This document shows, one piece after another, positions 27,563-29,431 of a DNA stretch of 29,431 bases. The notes below the pieces were generated by a model. It saw only the letters and a list, made by a program, of their open reading frames with translations. It was not told where the DNA came from and made no database searches. Numbering within the stretch: the first letter of the stretch is position 1; every line of letters begins with the position of its first letter. The DNA is from JAEKLB01 sp050249235 (lineage in GTDB: Bacteria; Actinomycetota; Acidimicrobiia; Acidimicrobiales; CADCSY01): NCBI GenBank assembly GCA_050249235.1, contig JBFWQW010000028.1, positions 1 through 29,431 on the forward strand, read 5' to 3'. A program made the position numbers and the translations under genes.

Positions 27563-28722
27563 GCGTCACCGCCCCCGCCGGGTTCAGGGCCGCCGGAATC
27601 GCCTGCGGCATCAAGCCGAGCGGCGACCCCGACCTCGCCCTCGTGGTCACCGCCGACGGCCGGCCGGTGCCGTCGGCCGGTGTCTTCACGACCAACCTCT
27701 CGACGGCGGCGCCGGTCGTCACCACCCGTGCCCACCTGGCCGCCACCACCGGCCTCTCGGTGGGCGTGGTCCTCAACAGCGGCAACGCCAACGCCGCCAC
27801 CGGGACCCAGGGCCGGGCCGACGCCGAGCGCACCACCGCCCTGGTGGCGGCTGCCCTCGGGTGCCGCCCGGAGGAGATCCTCGTCTGCTCCACCGGCCTG
27901 ATCGGCATCCCGCTGCCGATGGCCCCGATCGAGTCGGGCGCAGGCCCGCTCGTCGCCGCCCTGGCCGCCGACGGCGGCGCCGACGCGGCCCGGGCGATCA
28001 TGACGACCGACACCGTCCGCAAGGAGGTCGTCGTCACCGGGGACGGCTTCACGGTCGGCGGCATGGCCAAGGGGGCGGCCATGCTGGCGCCCAACATGGC
28101 GACGATGCTGGCGGTGCTCACCACCGATGCCGAGGCCGCCCCGGACCAGCTCCGGTCCGCGCTCCTCGCCGGCGTGGCCGGCTCGTTCAACGTGCTGTCC
28201 GTCGACGGCTGCACGTCCACGAACGACACCGTCCTCCTCTTCGCCTCCGGCGCGGCCGGTCCGGTCGATCCCGCCGCGCTCGACGAGGCCGTCGCCGAGG
28301 CGTGCGTCTCCCTGGCCCGTCAGATGGCGGGCGACGCCGAAGGCGCCACCAAGGTGGTCGACGTCAGGGTCGTCGGGGCCGCCTCCGACGACGATGCCGC
28401 CCGGGCCGCTCGCCGGGTGGCCGAGAGCAACCTCTGCAAGTGCTCCTGGTACGGCGAGGATCCCTACTGGGGTCGCATCGTCAGCGAGATCGGCAGCAGC
28501 GGTGCTGCCTTCGACCCGGACACCGTCTCCGTCTCGTACGGCGGCGTCACCGTCGCCCGCCGGGGCATCGCCTGCGAGCACGACGCCGCCGCCCTGAAGG
28601 CGGTGATGGGCGCCAGGGACATCGAGATCGTGGCCGACCTCGGGCTCGGCGATGGCAACGCCTCGGTGCTCACCAACGATCTCACCCACGCATACGTCGA
28701 CGAGAACATGAGGACGTCGTGA
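27559..28722 (+). CDS. argJ: Glutamate N-acetyltransferase/amino-acid acetyltransferase
   Basis: ArgJ transfers acetyl from N-acetylornithine to glutamate, recycling the acetyl group; some forms also use acetyl-CoA. The 387-residue precursor is expected to cleave itself before the Thr of AMLAPNMATMLAVL (about residues 174-187) into alpha and beta chains. Other landmarks are GVFTTNLSTAAPV, VLNSGNANAATG, CSTGLIGIPLP, SFNVLSVDGCTSTNDT, SNLCKCSWYGEDPYWGRI and DLGLGDGNASVLTNDLTHAYV. The first-step synthase ArgA is not visible here. GTG 27559 overlaps argC, and the stop overlaps argB (GTGA), so the three are translated together. Confidence 0.97.
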   Translation: MSVTAPAGFRAAGIACGIKPSGDPDLALVVTADGRPVPSAGVFTTNLSTAAPVVTTRAHLAATTGLSVGVVLNSGNANAATGTQGRADAERTTALVAAALGCRPEEILVCSTGLIGIPLPMAPIESGAGPLVAALAADGGADAARAIMTTDTVRKEVVVTGDGFTVGGMAKGAAMLAPNMATMLAVLTTDAEAAPDQLRSALLAGVAGSFNVLSVDGCTSTNDTVLLFASGAAGPVDPAALDEAVAEACVSLARQMAGDAEGATKVVDVRVVGAASDDDAARAARRVAESNLCKCSWYGEDPYWGRIVSEIGSSGAAFDPDTVSVSYGGVTVARRGIACEHDAAALKAVMGARDIEIVADLGLGDGNASVLTNDLTHAYVDENMRTS

Positions 28723-29431
28723 CCGCACTCGCGGAGATCGTGGCCGGACTCGACGCCAACGCCAAGGCCGGCGTCCTCGTCGAGGCCCTGCCCTACATCC
28801 GGCGCTTCGCCGGCAAGGTGGTCGTGGTCAAGTACGGCGGCAACGCCATGGCGGTGGCCGACGGGGCCGGCGACGAGCTGGCTCTCTTCGCCGAGGACGT
28901 CGTGCTGCTCCACTCGGTCGGCATCCGGGTCGTCGTCGTGCACGGTGGCGGGCCCCAGATCGGCGACCTCCTGGGCCGGCTGGGCATGGAGTCCAGGTTC
29001 GTCGACGGGCTCCGGGTCACCGACGCCGAGACGCTCGACGTGGTGCGGATGGTGCTCGTCGGCAAGGTCAACCGCGAGCTCGTCTCCGCCGTCAACGTCC
29101 ACGGCCCGCTGGCGGTCGGCATCTCGGGCGAGGACGGGCACTTCCTCCGGGCCCGTGCCCGGTCGGCCGACCTCGGCTTCGTCGGCGACGTCCACCAGGT
29201 CGACCCCACGCTGCTTCGCCGCCTGCTCGACTCCAGCCTCATCCCGGTGGTCGCCACCATCGCCATGGACGCCGAGGGGCAGGCGTACAACGTGAACGCC
29301 GACGCCGCCGCCGGGGCCATCGCGGCGGCCCTCGACGCGGAGAAGGTCGTCTACCTCACCGACGTCGAGGGCATCCGGTCGGTCGCCGACGACCCGTCGA
29401 CGCTGCTGTCGACGGTCTCGGTGGCCGAGCT
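28719..29431 (+). CDS. argB: Acetylglutamate kinase, partial (right edge of window)
   Basis: ArgB phosphorylates N-acetylglutamate, the step before ArgC. The first 237 residues are present and the frame is open to the window edge. Landmarks are ALPYIRRFAGKVVVVKYGGNAM (ATP phosphate-binding Lys and G-G-N), DVVLLHSVGIRVVVVHGGGPQI, SRFVDGLRVTDAETLDVV (substrate Arg/Asp), YNVNADAAAGAIAAAL and VVYLTDVEGIR. About 60 residues of the C-terminus are missing. GTG 28719 overlaps the argJ stop. This is the usual arginine-feedback target in organisms with the cyclic ArgJ pathway, and the N-terminal helix seen in such arginine-sensitive enzymes appears to be present (TALAEIVAGLDANAKAGVLVE). Confidence 0.96.
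   Translation, partial: MTALAEIVAGLDANAKAGVLVEALPYIRRFAGKVVVVKYGGNAMAVADGAGDELALFAEDVVLLHSVGIRVVVVHGGGPQIGDLLGRLGMESRFVDGLRVTDAETLDVVRMVLVGKVNRELVSAVNVHGPLAVGISGEDGHFLRARARSADLGFVGDVHQVDPTLLRRLLDSSLIPVVATIAMDAEGQAYNVNADAAAGAIAAALDAEKVVYLTDVEGIRSVADDPSTLLSTVSVAE

Overview
The window is a very GC-rich (roughly 70% or more by eye) chromosomal segment of an actinobacterium. Three things point to Actinomycetota: an actinobacterial-type integration host factor, a PriA without visible helicase motifs, and a gene order (mihF-gmk-rpoZ-coaBC-metK-priA, def-fmt-rsmB, rib genes-hisG, infC-rpmI-rplT-rRNA methylase-pheST, argCJB) that resembles known actinobacterial housekeeping clusters. A deep-branching, Acidimicrobiia-like lineage is my inference only; a class I fructose-bisphosphatase and the protein wording fit it. 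No rRNA, tRNA or CRISPR array was recognised.

Region by region. 1-1836 is a mobile-element scar: a complete IS256-family element with terminal inverted repeats lies between the end of a truncated gene (1-110, minus strand) and the N-terminal stub of an IS1380-type transposase (1554-1836, minus strand), without a matching target duplication. 2118-7818 is a core block: mihF, gmk, a 328-nt highly structured intergenic stretch, rpoZ, coaBC, metK and priA. 7838-7886 is a perfect 23-bp-stem hairpin separating priA from a minus-strand pair of methyltransferases (TrmH/SpoU type and RsmC type). 9111-11679 is def-fmt-rsmB, followed by a MogA/MoaB gene (11772) and class I fbp (12371). 13481-17041 is the riboflavin operon (FMN riboswitch, ribD, ribE, ribBA, ribH), followed by hisG and a small cold-shock-domain gene. 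A DUF1844-like gene is divergent from infC-rpmI-rplT, which is followed by a TsnR-like rRNA methylase, a soluble PAS histidine kinase, pheS and pheT. After a small SAM methyltransferase, an ArgR-type operator and a promoter drive argC-argJ-argB; argB runs off the right edge.

Together these genes cover translation (IF3, L35, L20, PheRS, Def, Fmt, rRNA methylases), transcription and nucleoid function (omega, mIHF), one-carbon and cofactor supply (SAM, CoA, flavins, Moco) and arginine and histidine synthesis. Many are joined by 4-base stop/start overlaps.

The most unusual signals are about gene expression. (1) At least three, and probably four, genes have no ATG, GTG or TTG that could begin the intact protein and appear to start at CTG; infC appears to start at ATC. 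(2) Nearly every transcription unit starts with a TANNNT box 6-9 nt before the start codon, which is the leaderless-mRNA arrangement. (3) At both divergent junctions the two opposing -10 boxes overlap. (4) The gmk-rpoZ gap contains a 14-nt sequence that can pair with either of two identical partners, plus a 10-bp perfect hairpin, suggesting an undescribed structured RNA or repeat element.
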